From contig JAJZBK010000012.1 of assembly GCA_021798955.1 (NCBI GenBank), forward strand, positions 1-64,000: DNA of 64,000 bases, written 5' to 3'. The notes beneath the pieces are model-generated. The model searched no databases and had not been told where the DNA came from. It saw nothing but the letters and a program-made list of their open reading frames with translations. Position numbers and translations under genes: made by a program. This stretch comes from Actinomycetes bacterium (GTDB lineage: Bacteria; Actinomycetota; Acidimicrobiia; Acidimicrobiales; RAAP-2). This document shows positions 25,635 through 34,891 of this stretch, piece after piece (the first letter of the stretch is position 1; each line of letters begins with the position of its first letter).

Positions 25635-26872
25635 TGGCCAACGTCACCTGGGAGACCGAGGCTGACCCTGTGGCGGCGGGCATGGACGCCGAGCGCCTCG
25701 AACGCCTCACCGAGCACTTCCGCACCCGCTACGTCGAGCCCGGCAAGCTGCCGGGGTGCCAGCTGGTCGTGGCCCGGGGAGGCGTCGTCGCGTATGCCCG
25801 TTCCCTCGGCCTGAGCGACCGGGAGCGGCACCGCGAGGTCGAAGCCGGCACGATCTGGCGCATCTACTCGATGACCAAGCCGCTCACCTCGATCGCCCTC
25901 ATGCAACGCTACGAGCAGGGCGACTTCCTCCTCACCGACCCGGTGTCCCGCTTCATCCCCGAGTGGAGCGACCTGAAGGTCGAGGTCACCTCGGAGGACG
26001 GGAGCACGCACCTGGTGGAGCCCGAACGTCCCATGAACATGCGCGACGCGCTCATGCACACCACCGGGCTGGCCGGCGCCGTGGTGCCGAGCCACCCCCT
26101 CGACTATCGCTACGCCAAGGCCGTCCAGGAGCAGCGCTCGGGCATGACCCTCGAGCGGGCATGCACGATGCTCGCCGAGTACCCCCTCAAGTTCCACCCC
26201 GGCACGCGGTGGAACTACGGACTGTCCACCGACGTCTGTGCCCGGCTGGTGGAGGTCCTCTCCGGAACGCGCTTCGACCACTACCTGGCCGACGAGGTCC
26301 TCGCTCCCCTCGGCATGCTCGACACCGGGTTCGTCGTGCCCGACGAGGACTCCGAGCGGTTTGCCGCCTGTTACGCCTACCGCAAGGGAGCGGAACCGGC
26401 ACTCCTCGACGACCCGGAGACGAGTGCCTACCGCCGTCAACGCTCGTACCTGTCGGGCGCCGGCGGGCTGGTGTCGACCACCGGCGACTACCTCCGCTTC
26501 TGTCAGATGCTGGTGGCAGGAGGAGCGCTGGAGGGTCGGCGCGTCATCGGGCGCAAGACGCTCGAGCTCATGACCGCCAACCACCTCCCCGGCGGGACGG
26601 ACCTCCGCCACCTGGCCACCGGCGGGTTCGGCGAGTCGGGGTTCGACGGCGTGGGCTTCGGCCTCGGCTTTGCCGTCAACCTCGGGCCTGAAGCCACCGC
26701 CGGCGTCGGATCGGCCGGCGAGTACTCGTGGGGCGGTGCCGCCAGCACGGCGTTCTTCGTCGACCCCGCCGAGGAGCTGACGGCGGTCTTCATGACCCAG
26801 CTCATGCCCTCGACGTGCTACCCCATCCGCGCGCAACTGCGGTCCCTCGTCTACCAGGCCATCGCCGACTGA
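25634..26872 (+). CDS. Serine hydrolase, beta-lactamase/EstB family
   Basis: A 412-aa class C beta-lactamase-fold protein. The catalytic Ser-x-x-Lys is YSMTKPLTS near residue 78, the Tyr motif lies in WNYGLSTDVCARLVE, and a late Gly-rich strand (YSWGGAASTAFFVDP) corresponds to the KTG region. No signal peptide is visible, so it is probably a cytosolic esterase or lactonase rather than a lactamase. It is the last gene of the acyl-CoA operon (TGATG overlap). Confidence 0.87.
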   Translation: MANVTWETEADPVAAGMDAERLERLTEHFRTRYVEPGKLPGCQLVVARGGVVAYARSLGLSDRERHREVEAGTIWRIYSMTKPLTSIALMQRYEQGDFLLTDPVSRFIPEWSDLKVEVTSEDGSTHLVEPERPMNMRDALMHTTGLAGAVVPSHPLDYRYAKAVQEQRSGMTLERACTMLAEYPLKFHPGTRWNYGLSTDVCARLVEVLSGTRFDHYLADEVLAPLGMLDTGFVVPDEDSERFAACYAYRKGAEPALLDDPETSAYRRQRSYLSGAGGLVSTTGDYLRFCQMLVAGGALEGRRVIGRKTLELMTANHLPGGTDLRHLATGGFGESGFDGVGFGLGFAVNLGPEATAGVGSAGEYSWGGAASTAFFVDPAEELTAVFMTQLMPSTCYPIRAQLRSLVYQAIAD

Positions 26873-26900
26873 CCGCTCGACACTGCCCCCGCCATGGCCG

Positions 26901-26945
26901 TGGCTCGGCGCGGCTCGGCGCGGCTCGGCGCGGCTCGGCGTGGCG
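26901..26945. repeat. 10-bp tandem repeat, about four units
   Basis: Four near-identical units ggctcggcgc in the gap after the serine hydrolase, with a degenerate further copy at 26949-26958. It lies directly upstream of the Nramp leader. Confidence 0.85.
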
Positions 26946-26982
26946 TGTGGCTCGGCGCGCCCCGTCGCGACGAGGCGACTGG

Positions 26983-27284
26983 TAGGATCGTCCGGCCAGT
27001 GAAGCCGACCAGCGAAGGGGGTGAGCCAGGTGAGATCGGAACCTCCCAGTACCTGGCGCTCTCCGTCGCTCTGGTCGCCTCGGGCCTGACAGCGTCGTAA
27101 CCGGCTCCCTGCCAGCCACCGGTCGCACGGTCGTACGCCGGTCGCCCACCTGAGCGCCGACCCCGCCGGAGAGCGTGCTGCCGTGCACTGCACGTGCACC
27201 CTCGTGCCGCCTGCCGCCTGCCGCCGCATGCCGCACGTCCCTTGTGACTGCGCCTCGGCGCGCCCCCCGAGAAGGAGTCCTCCC
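26983..27284 (+). promoter_or_regulatory. Long 5' leader of the Nramp-like gene with hairpin and possible leader peptide
   Basis: A -10-like TAGGAT (26983-26988) is about 300 nt before the Nramp ATG. A 7-bp stem GCCAGGT/ACCTGGC (27025-27031 with 27051-27057) follows. It overlaps a small frame GTG 27030-27089 (19 codons; starts [12 protein letters not shown]) that has gaagggg nine bases before it. No known metal riboswitch (M-box, yybP-ykoY) consensus was found. A regulatory leader is only a suggestion. Confidence 0.35.
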
Positions 27285-29090
27285 ATGCCCTTCAACGCGC
27301 TCGCACCGCCCGGCCGCTCCGGCAACCGGGCCTCCACCCCCACCTCCCCGGCGACGTCCACGGCCCGGCGGGAGCTCACGAGGAAGCGTCCTGTCCGACC
27401 CGAGGCAGGTCAGCCGCCCGCTGCCCTCCTGCTCGCCGATCCCGCCCTCGACGCTGCTCCGGCCGTCCTCGACGCCGCGCACATCGGCGACATCGAGGGG
27501 TCGCTCGGCACCATCTCGATGCACGACCACGCCCCTCGGAACGGGTGGCGCAGCCGCATCCTGGCGTTGGCCGCCATCATGGGACCCGGCCTCATCGTCA
27601 TGGTCGGCGACAACGACGCCGGCGGCGTCCAGACCTACACCCAGGCCGGCCAGCGCTACGGCACGTCGCTCCTGTGGGTCCTGATCGGCTTGTTCGTCGT
27701 CCTCTACGTCGCCCAGGAGATGGTCACTCGGCTCGGGGCAGTGACCGGAGTGGGTCACGCACGGCTGATCAAGGAGCGCTTCGGTCGTTCGTGGAACGTC
27801 TTTTCGGTCGTGGACCTCTTCGTGCTCAACTTCCTCACCCTCTTGACCGAGTTCATCGGCGTCCGGTTCGCCTTTGCCTACTTCGGGATCTCGCAGTACG
27901 TGAGCGTCCCCGCCGCGGCCGTGCTCCTCTTCTCCTTCGCCGCCACCGGGAGGTTCCGCCGCTGGGAGCGATTCATGCTGCTGCTCGTCGTGGCCAGCCT
28001 CGTCGTCATCCCCTGCTTCTTCCTCGCCCACCCTGCGGCAGGACCGATCCTGCGTGGGTTCGTGCCGGGAGTGCGTGGCGGGATCACCGGCTCGGCCATC
28101 CTCTTGATCGTGGCCGTGGTCGGGACGACCGTCGCCCCCTGGCAGTTGTTCTTCCAGCAGTCGAACATCGTGGACAAGCGGATCACCCCCCGCTGGCTCT
28201 CCTACGAGCGCACCGAGACCTTCCTCGGGGCCATCCTCACCACGGTCGCGGCGGGCGCCATGATCGCCTTCGCGGCCTTCGCGCTCGGGCATACGAAGGC
28301 GTTCGGGCCCTCGGCGACCTATCTCGACTCCGGCTGGTTCGACAGCGCCATCCGCTCCACCCTCGGGCCGCTGGCTGGAGCGCTCGCCGCCGTCATGCTG
28401 CTCGTCGCCGCCCTCCTCGGCGCCGGTGCGGTATCGCTCTCGACCTCCTACGCCTTCGGCGACACGTTCAACCGACGTCACTCGCTGCACCGCGGCGTCC
28501 GCTCCGCCCCGGGCTTCTACGGCGCCTACGCCGCGCAGATCGCTGCCGCCTGTGCCGTCGTGCTGGTGGGCAGCAACCAACTGCTCGGGGTCCTCACCCA
28601 GTACGTCCAGGTGTTGGCCGGCATCCTGTTGCCCTCGGCGATCGTCTTTCTGGTGCTGCTGTGCAACGACACCGAGGTGCTCGGCCCCTGGGTGAACACC
28701 ACCTGGCAGAACGTGCTCGACTTCACGATCATCGCCGTGCTCGTCGTGCTCTCGATGGTCCTCGTCGTCTCGACGCTGTTCACCTCCGTCAACGCGGTGG
28801 TCCTCACCGAAGTGCTCTTCGCCGTCGCCGGCGGCGGCGGCGTGCTCGTCGTCGCCCCGCTCGCCCTGCGGGCGCGGCGCCGTGCCGCCAACGCGGCCGG
28901 GACCGCCGCCACCGCCCGCGCAGCGGTCCGGCACCTCGACCGAGAGACCTGGCGGATGCCGCCCCTGCACCTGCTCGGACACCCCACCCTGTCGACCGGA
29001 CGACGCGTCGGCCTCATCACCCTGCGCTGCTACCTCGTCGCCTCGGCCGCCCTCGTCGCCGTCCGGGTGTTCGCCTCCTTCGTCCACTGA
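27285..29090 (+). CDS. Nramp-related divalent metal transporter
   Basis: A 601-aa protein with a hydrophilic N-terminus of about 85 residues and a LeuT-fold membrane domain. Helix 1 reads GPGLIVMVGDNDAGGVQTY, where the classical Nramp DPGN is replaced by DND. Helix 6 reads VAPWQLFFQQSN instead of the classical MPH motif. These variations are typical of a divergent Nramp-related group, some of which carry Mg or other ions, so Mn/Fe specificity should not be assumed. ATG 27285 has gaaggag upstream. A long leader with a hairpin precedes it. Confidence 0.87.
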   Translation: MPFNALAPPGRSGNRASTPTSPATSTARRELTRKRPVRPEAGQPPAALLLADPALDAAPAVLDAAHIGDIEGSLGTISMHDHAPRNGWRSRILALAAIMGPGLIVMVGDNDAGGVQTYTQAGQRYGTSLLWVLIGLFVVLYVAQEMVTRLGAVTGVGHARLIKERFGRSWNVFSVVDLFVLNFLTLLTEFIGVRFAFAYFGISQYVSVPAAAVLLFSFAATGRFRRWERFMLLLVVASLVVIPCFFLAHPAAGPILRGFVPGVRGGITGSAILLIVAVVGTTVAPWQLFFQQSNIVDKRITPRWLSYERTETFLGAILTTVAAGAMIAFAAFALGHTKAFGPSATYLDSGWFDSAIRSTLGPLAGALAAVMLLVAALLGAGAVSLSTSYAFGDTFNRRHSLHRGVRSAPGFYGAYAAQIAAACAVVLVGSNQLLGVLTQYVQVLAGILLPSAIVFLVLLCNDTEVLGPWVNTTWQNVLDFTIIAVLVVLSMVLVVSTLFTSVNAVVLTEVLFAVAGGGGVLVVAPLALRARRRAANAAGTAATARAAVRHLDRETWRMPPLHLLGHPTLSTGRRVGLITLRCYLVASAALVAVRVFASFVH

Positions 29091-29118
29091 CCGACCGGCG
29101 TCCCCCTGCTCGTCCTGC

Positions 29119-29961
29119 TCACCCCGACCGGGTCGTCCGCTCCGCCCGGCGGCCCAGGGCCGGGTGCCTGCGGGCGAGCAGGGGGAGGAGGACGGCGTGC
29201 GGGGCCAGTCGGGCCGCCGTGGTGAGCACCCGGTTGGCCGCGCCCGGGACGACGAGGGCCCGGTCGGCATCGAGGCCGTCGACGGCGACCCGGGCCACCG
29301 TCTCGGGGGCGACCCACAGCGGACGCGGGACGACGCCCTCGAGGTCGGCGTCGGACCACCCGGCTGCCTGGGCGAACTCGGTGGCCACCGGTCCCGGGCA
29401 CAGCGCCGTCACGGTCACCCCCCGATCGTGCACCTCAGCCCGGAGCGCCTCGGTATAGGAGAGGACAAACGCCTTGCTCGCCGCGTAGCCAGCCTGCCCG
29501 GGCAGAGGCTGGAAGGCGGCAGTCGAGGCGACGTTCAGGACCGCCCCCCGACGCCGCTCCACCATGCCGGCGACCGCCCGGGTGCAGAGGTCGACCACCG
29601 CCTCGACGTTGGTCCGCACCATCGCCACCTCGTCCTCGGCGACGGCACCGTGCACTGGCCCGAACGTGGTGAACCCGGCGTCGTTGACCAGCACGTCGAC
29701 GGCCAGGCCGCGTTCGGCCAGCTCGGGAAGGAGCCGGGCCCGCTGGTCGGGATCGGCCACGTCGCACGCCACGACCTCGGCACGGACGTGGTGCCGCGCT
29801 GCCAGCTCACCGGCGAGCGCGTCGAGCCGGTCGCGCCGTCGGGCCACGAGCGTGACACCGTGGCCGCGGGAGGCGAGCTCCCTGGCGATGGCGGCGCCGA
29901 TGCCCGACGACGCCCCGGTGACGAGGCTGGTGCGGTCGGGCCGGGGTGTAGGGAGCGTCAT
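29119..29961 (-). CDS. Short-chain dehydrogenase/reductase
   Basis: A 280-aa classical SDR. NAD(P)-binding is TGASSGIGAAIAREL, the fold motif is VLVNDAGFTTFG, and the catalytic Ser and Tyr-x3-Lys lie in NVASTAAF and YAASKAFVLSYTEA. The Arg pair after the first strand (LVARRRDRL) suggests NADPH. ATG 29961 is six bases after TACGCT, so leaderless. Divergent from the dimethylformamidase-like gene, and convergent with the Nramp gene. Confidence 0.92.
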   Translation of the reverse strand: MTLPTPRPDRTSLVTGASSGIGAAIARELASRGHGVTLVARRRDRLDALAGELAARHHVRAEVVACDVADPDQRARLLPELAERGLAVDVLVNDAGFTTFGPVHGAVAEDEVAMVRTNVEAVVDLCTRAVAGMVERRRGAVLNVASTAAFQPLPGQAGYAASKAFVLSYTEALRAEVHDRGVTVTALCPGPVATEFAQAAGWSDADLEGVVPRPLWVAPETVARVAVDGLDADRALVVPGAANRVLTTAARLAPHAVLLPLLARRHPALGRRAERTTRSG

Positions 29962-29967
29962 GGTCGT

Positions 29968-29973
29968 AGCGTA
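29968..29973 (-). promoter_or_regulatory. Putative -10 element, leaderless SDR mRNA
   Basis: TACGCT on the minus strand, six bases before ATG 29961. The same hexamer and spacing recur at DUF433 and the Fur-family gene. Confidence 0.65.
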
Positions 29974-30018
29974 CGCACCGACGCAGGAGTCGGCTCCGGG
30001 CGGCCCGGTCCGTGCCGC

Positions 30019-30024
30019 TACCAT
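30019..30024 (+). promoter_or_regulatory. Putative -10 element, leaderless dimethylformamidase-like mRNA
   Basis: TACCAT six bases before GTG 30031. Back to back with the SDR -10 element 46 bp away. Confidence 0.6.
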
Positions 30025-30030
30025 GACGCG

Positions 30031-31806
30031 GTGCCCGAGGACGACGTGCCGGTCCGGCGCTCGGACGACGCCGCCCCTGCTGGCTCCAACAGGCCTGGCG
30101 GTGGGCCTGGCGGTGGGCATCACCTCCCCCGGCGCCGTTTCCTCGCTGGAGCGGCGGTGACCGGTGCCGTCGCCGTGGTCGCGGGCGTCGTCGGCGACCT
30201 GGCCGGTGGTTCGTCGGCCAACCGAGTGGCCGCCCGCCCCCGTCGGGTACGGCAAACGCCGAGGCCACCGCAGGTGGTCGACACCCGGATGGCAGACGGG
30301 GTGGTCCTCCCCGTGTCTTCGGCCATCCTCGCCGAGAACGCCAAGCCGGGAGCTGCCTGGTGGGTGACGACCCCTCAGCGCCCCGGAGACATCTGGGGCT
30401 ACGCCAGCACCACGAGCGCCGTCCACGGCGACGACGTCACCCTGTTCGTGTCGACCACCGCCCCCCACTTCCACGTGGAGGCCTATCGGATGGGCTACTA
30501 CCAGGGCATCGGCGGCCGGCTCGTGTGGCAGTCCGACGAGGTCGCCGGCGCCGTCCAGGCCCCGCCCACGGTGGTGGCGCCGACCAATACCGTCGAGTGC
30601 CACTGGGCGCCTTCGCTCACGATCCGGGTCGACCCCACGTGGCCGCCCGGTGCGTACCTGCTCAAACTGGTCGGCCCTACCGGGCAGCAGCAGTTCGTCC
30701 CTCTGTGCGTGCGCGACGACCAGTCGACCGCCGCCGTGGTCCTCCTCCACTGCGTGACGACCTGGCAGGCGTACAACCGCTGGGGCGGCTACAGCCTCTA
30801 CTACGGCAACACCGGCGGAAAGCTGACCTTCACGCACGCCCCTGGCGGGGGCAACTACCAGGACCGAGCGCGCATCGTCTCCTTCGACCGGCCCTACGAC
30901 TGGGACTGGGCCTCGGGTGCGGCCGACTTCGTCGGCAACGAGCTGCCCGTGGTCTTCCACGCCGAGAAGCTCGGCCTCGACGTCACCAACTGGACCGACA
31001 TCGACCTCCACGCGCGAGGCGACCTGCTGACCCGCCACCGGGCCCTGGTCAGCCTGGGCCACGACGAGTACTGGTCCTACGAGATGCGCGCTGCGGCCCG
31101 GGCCGCCCTCGACGCCGGGGTCAACCTGGCCTTCCTCGGGGCGAACGCCTGCTACCGACAGATCCGCCTCGATGCCACCGCCATCGGGCCCCACCGTCAC
31201 CAGGTGTGCTACAAGTCTGCTGCCGAAGACCCCTTCACCGGCCACGACAACGCGCGCGTCACTGTCAACTGGCCCCAGCCCCCGGTCAACCGGCCCGAGA
31301 GCAGCCTGATCGGCGACATGTACCAGGACATCGGAGCGGTGGCCGACCTGGTGGTCACCGACGCCTCGGCGTGGCTGTTCGCTGGGACCGGGCTCACCTC
31401 CGGACAACACCTGGCCAAGGTGGTGGTCGGCGAGTTCGACCGGTACGTGCCCGGCGGCGCCGGCCCCGCCAACTGCGACGTCCTCGCTCACTCGCTCGTG
31501 GCCAACCGGGGCGGCAACTACTCCGACATCACCTGGTACACGGTCCCGGGCGGAGGCGGCGTGTTCGCCTCGGGGAACGCGTCCTGGGTCGGCAACCTCG
31601 TCCAGCCCTCGCTCATCCCCCCGAACGTCCTCCCACCGGCCAACCCAGCGAATGCGGAGGCGCTGGTGCGCATGACCGAGAACCTCTACGGGGTCATCGC
31701 CCTCGGGCCGGCCAGCGCCACCCAGCCCTCCCAAGGCACCTGGCGGGCCGCCTACGGTGTCCATGCACCGGCGCTGCCGGGGCCCAGCCAGGCCGTCGGC
31801 GCGTGA
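30031..31806 (+). CDS. Tat-exported protein similar to N,N-dimethylformamidase beta subunit C-terminal domain
   Basis: A 591-aa protein. A twin-arginine signal, PRRRFLAGAAVTGAVAVVAG, is near residue 40. The body matches the C-terminal domain annotated in dimethylformamidase large subunits: FHVEAYRMGYYQGIGGR, TTWQAYNRWGGYSLY, VSLGHDEYWSYEMR and FLGANACYRQIR. In the true amidase this domain adopts a Rossmann-like fold and carries the catalytic iron site (Tyr-Tyr-Glu); many exported homologues have unknown roles. GTG 30031 is set by the leaderless -10 element. Confident on family, not on substrate. Confidence 0.82.
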   Translation: MPEDDVPVRRSDDAAPAGSNRPGGGPGGGHHLPRRRFLAGAAVTGAVAVVAGVVGDLAGGSSANRVAARPRRVRQTPRPPQVVDTRMADGVVLPVSSAILAENAKPGAAWWVTTPQRPGDIWGYASTTSAVHGDDVTLFVSTTAPHFHVEAYRMGYYQGIGGRLVWQSDEVAGAVQAPPTVVAPTNTVECHWAPSLTIRVDPTWPPGAYLLKLVGPTGQQQFVPLCVRDDQSTAAVVLLHCVTTWQAYNRWGGYSLYYGNTGGKLTFTHAPGGGNYQDRARIVSFDRPYDWDWASGAADFVGNELPVVFHAEKLGLDVTNWTDIDLHARGDLLTRHRALVSLGHDEYWSYEMRAAARAALDAGVNLAFLGANACYRQIRLDATAIGPHRHQVCYKSAAEDPFTGHDNARVTVNWPQPPVNRPESSLIGDMYQDIGAVADLVVTDASAWLFAGTGLTSGQHLAKVVVGEFDRYVPGGAGPANCDVLAHSLVANRGGNYSDITWYTVPGGGGVFASGNASWVGNLVQPSLIPPNVLPPANPANAEALVRMTENLYGVIALGPASATQPSQGTWRAAYGVHAPALPGPSQAVGA

Positions 31807-31939
31807 GCACCGCCTTCACCGGTATGCCCGGACGGGCTCGACAGGCCTGCCCGACCGTTCGTGGCGCCCACACAGTGCGGTGCCGTTCGAGGGTGGGGCG
31901 GGGCAGCCCAAGCGTCCCCAGGCCGTGGACCATCTATCG

Positions 31940-33697
31940 GTGAGCGGTCGGTCGTCCAACCGACCGGACCGGGCCCTTGCCGTCGTGGCGGTGGTCGCCC
32001 TGGTCGTCCCCTTCGCCGCGGCCGTTGGCCACCTGATGACGACTGCCGGCGGCCACGTCTACCTTCCCGACGACCTCGCTCTGATCGACCTGCACACCCG
32101 AGAGGCCCTTCGCTGGCGCCAGGAGCTCGGCCCGTTCGACCGCTACGGGTGGCACCACCCGGGCCCCACCTACTACTACCTGCTGGCCACCGTGGCCCGA
32201 GTCCTCGGCTCCGGAGCCCGGGCCGAGTTCGTCGGTGCGACCCTCATCAACGGCCTAGCCGCCGTCGGGGTCGTCTGGGTGGTCCGCCGGCGGGCCGGGG
32301 CAGTAGCAGCAGCATGGGCCGCCGCCTGCGTGGCCGCGCTGTGTCTCCAGCTGGCGATGACCGGTCCCGCCGACCTCACCTACTCCGAGAGCCGGCTCGG
32401 AGCGCTGGTCAGCCCGTGGAACCCGACCGTCGTCATCCTCCCACTGCTGCTGACCGTCGTCCTGGCCGCCGCGTCGGTGCGGTCGTGGCGAGCACTGCTC
32501 GGCGCCGTCCTCGTCGGCTCGTTCGTGGTCCAGACCGACATCTCGACGCTACCGCTGGTCGCTGCGTCGCTCGTCCTCGGTGCCACCTCCCTCGCCGCTA
32601 CCTCCCGGACCCGTCGCCGTACCGCTCGTGCTCGTCTTGCGGGCGGCCAGGGTGAGCCGGCCCAGCCGACAGGGGTGCGGCCGGGGGACGGGGACCCACC
32701 GCCGCGATCCCGGCGCCTCAAGGTCGGCCGCGTGGTCACCGGGTTGGGCGTCATCGTCCTCGTGGTCATGTGGGTGCCGCCGGTGCTCGAGCAGCTCACC
32801 CACCACCCGGGCAACCTGACGCTCCTGTACCGGTTCTTCACCTCCGGTCGACCCGGCCAAGGGGCTGCGGCCGCCGCCTGGACGACGGTGTCCGCCTTCG
32901 GCGTGGCCGTCCTCGGCCCCGCCGAGACCATGGCGCAGGTGCTCGGCGGTCAGCCCGCGCACGTCGGGGTCGCCCTCGCCGTCACGGTGGCCACCGTTCT
33001 CGTCGGTGTGGTGGTGGTCTGGTCGGCCTGGCGCCGCCGCCACGCGTTCGCTGTCATGTTGGGCGCGCAGGTCGTGGTCGGATGGGTCGTCTCCGGCATC
33101 GCCTCCTCGCGGATTACCGGCTTGGTCACCGGGTACCTCGTCCTCTGGGCCGTCGTGGTGCCCACGACGGCGGCGATCGCGCTGGTGCTCCTGCCCTGGG
33201 GCAGCGTGGCCCGATGGATCGGAGGGATGCTGCCCGGTAGTCGGTCACCGCGCCGCGGTACCTGGCAGGGAGCCAGCCGGGCGCTCCGTCCTGCCATCGT
33301 CGGCACCGCTGCCGTAGCGCTCGCCGCCGGCAGTGCCCTCACCGTGCAGGTGACGCGCCTCCCTCCGCTCAGCGCGGCGTCAAGCCCCGTCGTGGCCCGG
33401 CTGGTGTCGGTCGTCACGCCCGAGCTCCGGCGAGGACAGGCCGTCTACGTCGGCATCGACTGGGCCAACCTCATCGCCGTCGAAGAGTTCATCGGGCTGG
33501 TCAACGAGCTCGATGCACGCGGGTACCACCCCCAAGTCAGCCCCTTCTGGGCAGTCCAGTTCGGTCGCGCCTACGTGGGCTCGGGGACGGGGATGACCAC
33601 AGTGTCGCTGTCGCAGTGGACCCGGGTCGCCCGGCAGAGCCCTGGCTACCTCGGACGGGCGGGCGGGCTCGCCGTGTCGATGACGGCAACCCGCTGA
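31940..33697 (+). CDS. Polytopic membrane protein, glycosyltransferase (GT-C)-like
   Basis: A 585-aa protein with about a dozen hydrophobic segments. The first external loop has LPDDLALIDLHTREALR and GPFDRYGWHHPGPTYYYLL, an acidic pair followed by His-His-Pro-Gly-Pro, as in GT-C/PMT-type transferases where the loop-1 Asp is catalytic. The C-terminal part (about residues 490-585) is a soluble external domain. GTG 31940 was chosen as the last in-frame start before the first helix; a start about 60 codons upstream is possible. It precedes the AftB/GT-C locus and may work on the same cell-envelope glycans. Confidence 0.7.
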   Translation: MSGRSSNRPDRALAVVAVVALVVPFAAAVGHLMTTAGGHVYLPDDLALIDLHTREALRWRQELGPFDRYGWHHPGPTYYYLLATVARVLGSGARAEFVGATLINGLAAVGVVWVVRRRAGAVAAAWAAACVAALCLQLAMTGPADLTYSESRLGALVSPWNPTVVILPLLLTVVLAAASVRSWRALLGAVLVGSFVVQTDISTLPLVAASLVLGATSLAATSRTRRRTARARLAGGQGEPAQPTGVRPGDGDPPPRSRRLKVGRVVTGLGVIVLVVMWVPPVLEQLTHHPGNLTLLYRFFTSGRPGQGAAAAAWTTVSAFGVAVLGPAETMAQVLGGQPAHVGVALAVTVATVLVGVVVVWSAWRRRHAFAVMLGAQVVVGWVVSGIASSRITGLVTGYLVLWAVVVPTTAAIALVLLPWGSVARWIGGMLPGSRSPRRGTWQGASRALRPAIVGTAAVALAAGSALTVQVTRLPPLSAASSPVVARLVSVVTPELRRGQAVYVGIDWANLIAVEEFIGLVNELDARGYHPQVSPFWAVQFGRAYVGSGTGMTTVSLSQWTRVARQSPGYLGRAGGLAVSMTATR

Positions 33698-33754
33698 CCA
33701 CGGCTCCCTCGGACCCCGCCCGTGGCGGCCGGGTGAAGGGCGCCACCGGGCCCG

Positions 33755-34891
33755 TCAGACGACCAGGGCGCGGCGGCGCCAACGGGTCAGCGGCCGCTCG
33801 ATGAAGTGCCAGCTGGGAACCGCGATCGCCAGGATCACCGCTACCCGCAGGCACTGGGTCGGCCAATAGGTCCAGTGCATCGTCCCCGGGCTGATGGCTA
33901 GGTAGACGGGGAAGTGGACAAGGTAGACGGTATAAGAGAGGTTGCCGATGTAGACGAACAGCAGGTTGCCCACCACCCGCGAGCCGATGCCCTTGGGCAC
34001 AACCACGAAGAAGACGATGAGGACCGCTGACGCGACCTCGCTCGCCGGCATCCAGAACAGGAGCAGCGAGCGGGTCCACAGCGGGACGAAGAGGCTGGTC
34101 CACACCAGGAGCGCACCGGAGGCTAGTGCGGCCACGCCAAGCACCCGTTTGGCCGAGCGCCCCCAGCCGCTCAGATGCCCGTCGGCAGCAGCCAGGCCCA
34201 GAAGGCAGCCGAGGAAGAGGGCATCCGCACGGGTGTCGAAGGCGTAGTAGACGCGCCCGAAGGCCAGGTGCGTGAAGTGGGCGGGCGCGAGGGTGAGGTA
34301 CACGCGGTCGGCCACCGAGGCCACCACGCCGAGCACGCCGACCCCGTAGGCGGCCCGGCGACGTCCGACAGCCACGGCGGCGACCATCAGGACGGACCAG
34401 ATGACGTAGAACTGCTCCTCCACCGAGAGCGACCAGGTCTGCGCCAGAAAGCCGAAGAACGGGGCGTGTCCGAGCGCCTGGCGATAGTCGGCGTAGTAGA
34501 AGAGCGCAGCAAGAATGTCACCCCACACCCGCTGGGCAGCATCCGCCACCGGTACGAACGCCGCGTAGATGGCAATGCCGGCCGACGTGAGAAAGAGGGG
34601 TGGCAGGAGGCGCAGGGCCCGCCGCGCGTAGAAGTGACGCAAGCTGACCTTGCCGGTGCGCTGCCCCTCGCCCGAGAGCATCGCCGTGATCAGGAAGCCC
34701 GAGAGCACGAAGAACACCCCGAGTGCGGACCACGCGCCCGGGAACGACCGGAAGTTCGAGTGGTAGGCGAGCACGGCGAACAGGAGGGGAGCACGGATCC
34801 CGGTAAGTGGCGGCCGGTTGCCCAGGTGGAACTGCGGACGCGCCGGTCCCTCTGTCGCCGAGGCTGGCACGGTCGCGACCTCCGACCTCAC
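33755..34891 (-). CDS. Acyltransferase-3 family membrane protein (OafA-like)
   Basis: A 378-aa ten-helix-type protein with the family signatures YHSNFRSFPGAWSALGVFFVLSGFLIT near the N-terminus (catalytic His and the ArgArg loop YARRALRLLPPLF), TWSLSVEEQFYVIW and NLSYTVYLVHFPVY. Such enzymes O-acylate sugars of cell-envelope glycans. GTG 34891 overlaps the upstream stop (GTGA), fixing the start; an in-frame GTG at 34924 would overlap by 37 bp. Last gene of the minus-strand trio with the two GT-C paralogues. Confidence 0.9.
   Translation of the reverse strand: MRSEVATVPASATEGPARPQFHLGNRPPLTGIRAPLLFAVLAYHSNFRSFPGAWSALGVFFVLSGFLITAMLSGEGQRTGKVSLRHFYARRALRLLPPLFLTSAGIAIYAAFVPVADAAQRVWGDILAALFYYADYRQALGHAPFFGFLAQTWSLSVEEQFYVIWSVLMVAAVAVGRRRAAYGVGVLGVVASVADRVYLTLAPAHFTHLAFGRVYYAFDTRADALFLGCLLGLAAADGHLSGWGRSAKRVLGVAALASGALLVWTSLFVPLWTRSLLLFWMPASEVASAVLIVFFVVVPKGIGSRVVGNLLFVYIGNLSYTVYLVHFPVYLAISPGTMHWTYWPTQCLRVAVILAIAVPSWHFIERPLTRWRRRALVV

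Noticed and set aside
26983-27284. Known metal riboswitch (M-box or yybP-ykoY) upstream of the Nramp-like gene
   Set aside because: None of the conserved bases of either class could be found; only a simple hairpin and a small frame are visible.
29962-31764. Extension of the SDR frame to 881 residues
   Set aside because: It is antisense to the dimethylformamidase-like gene, and the leaderless promoter fixes ATG 29961.
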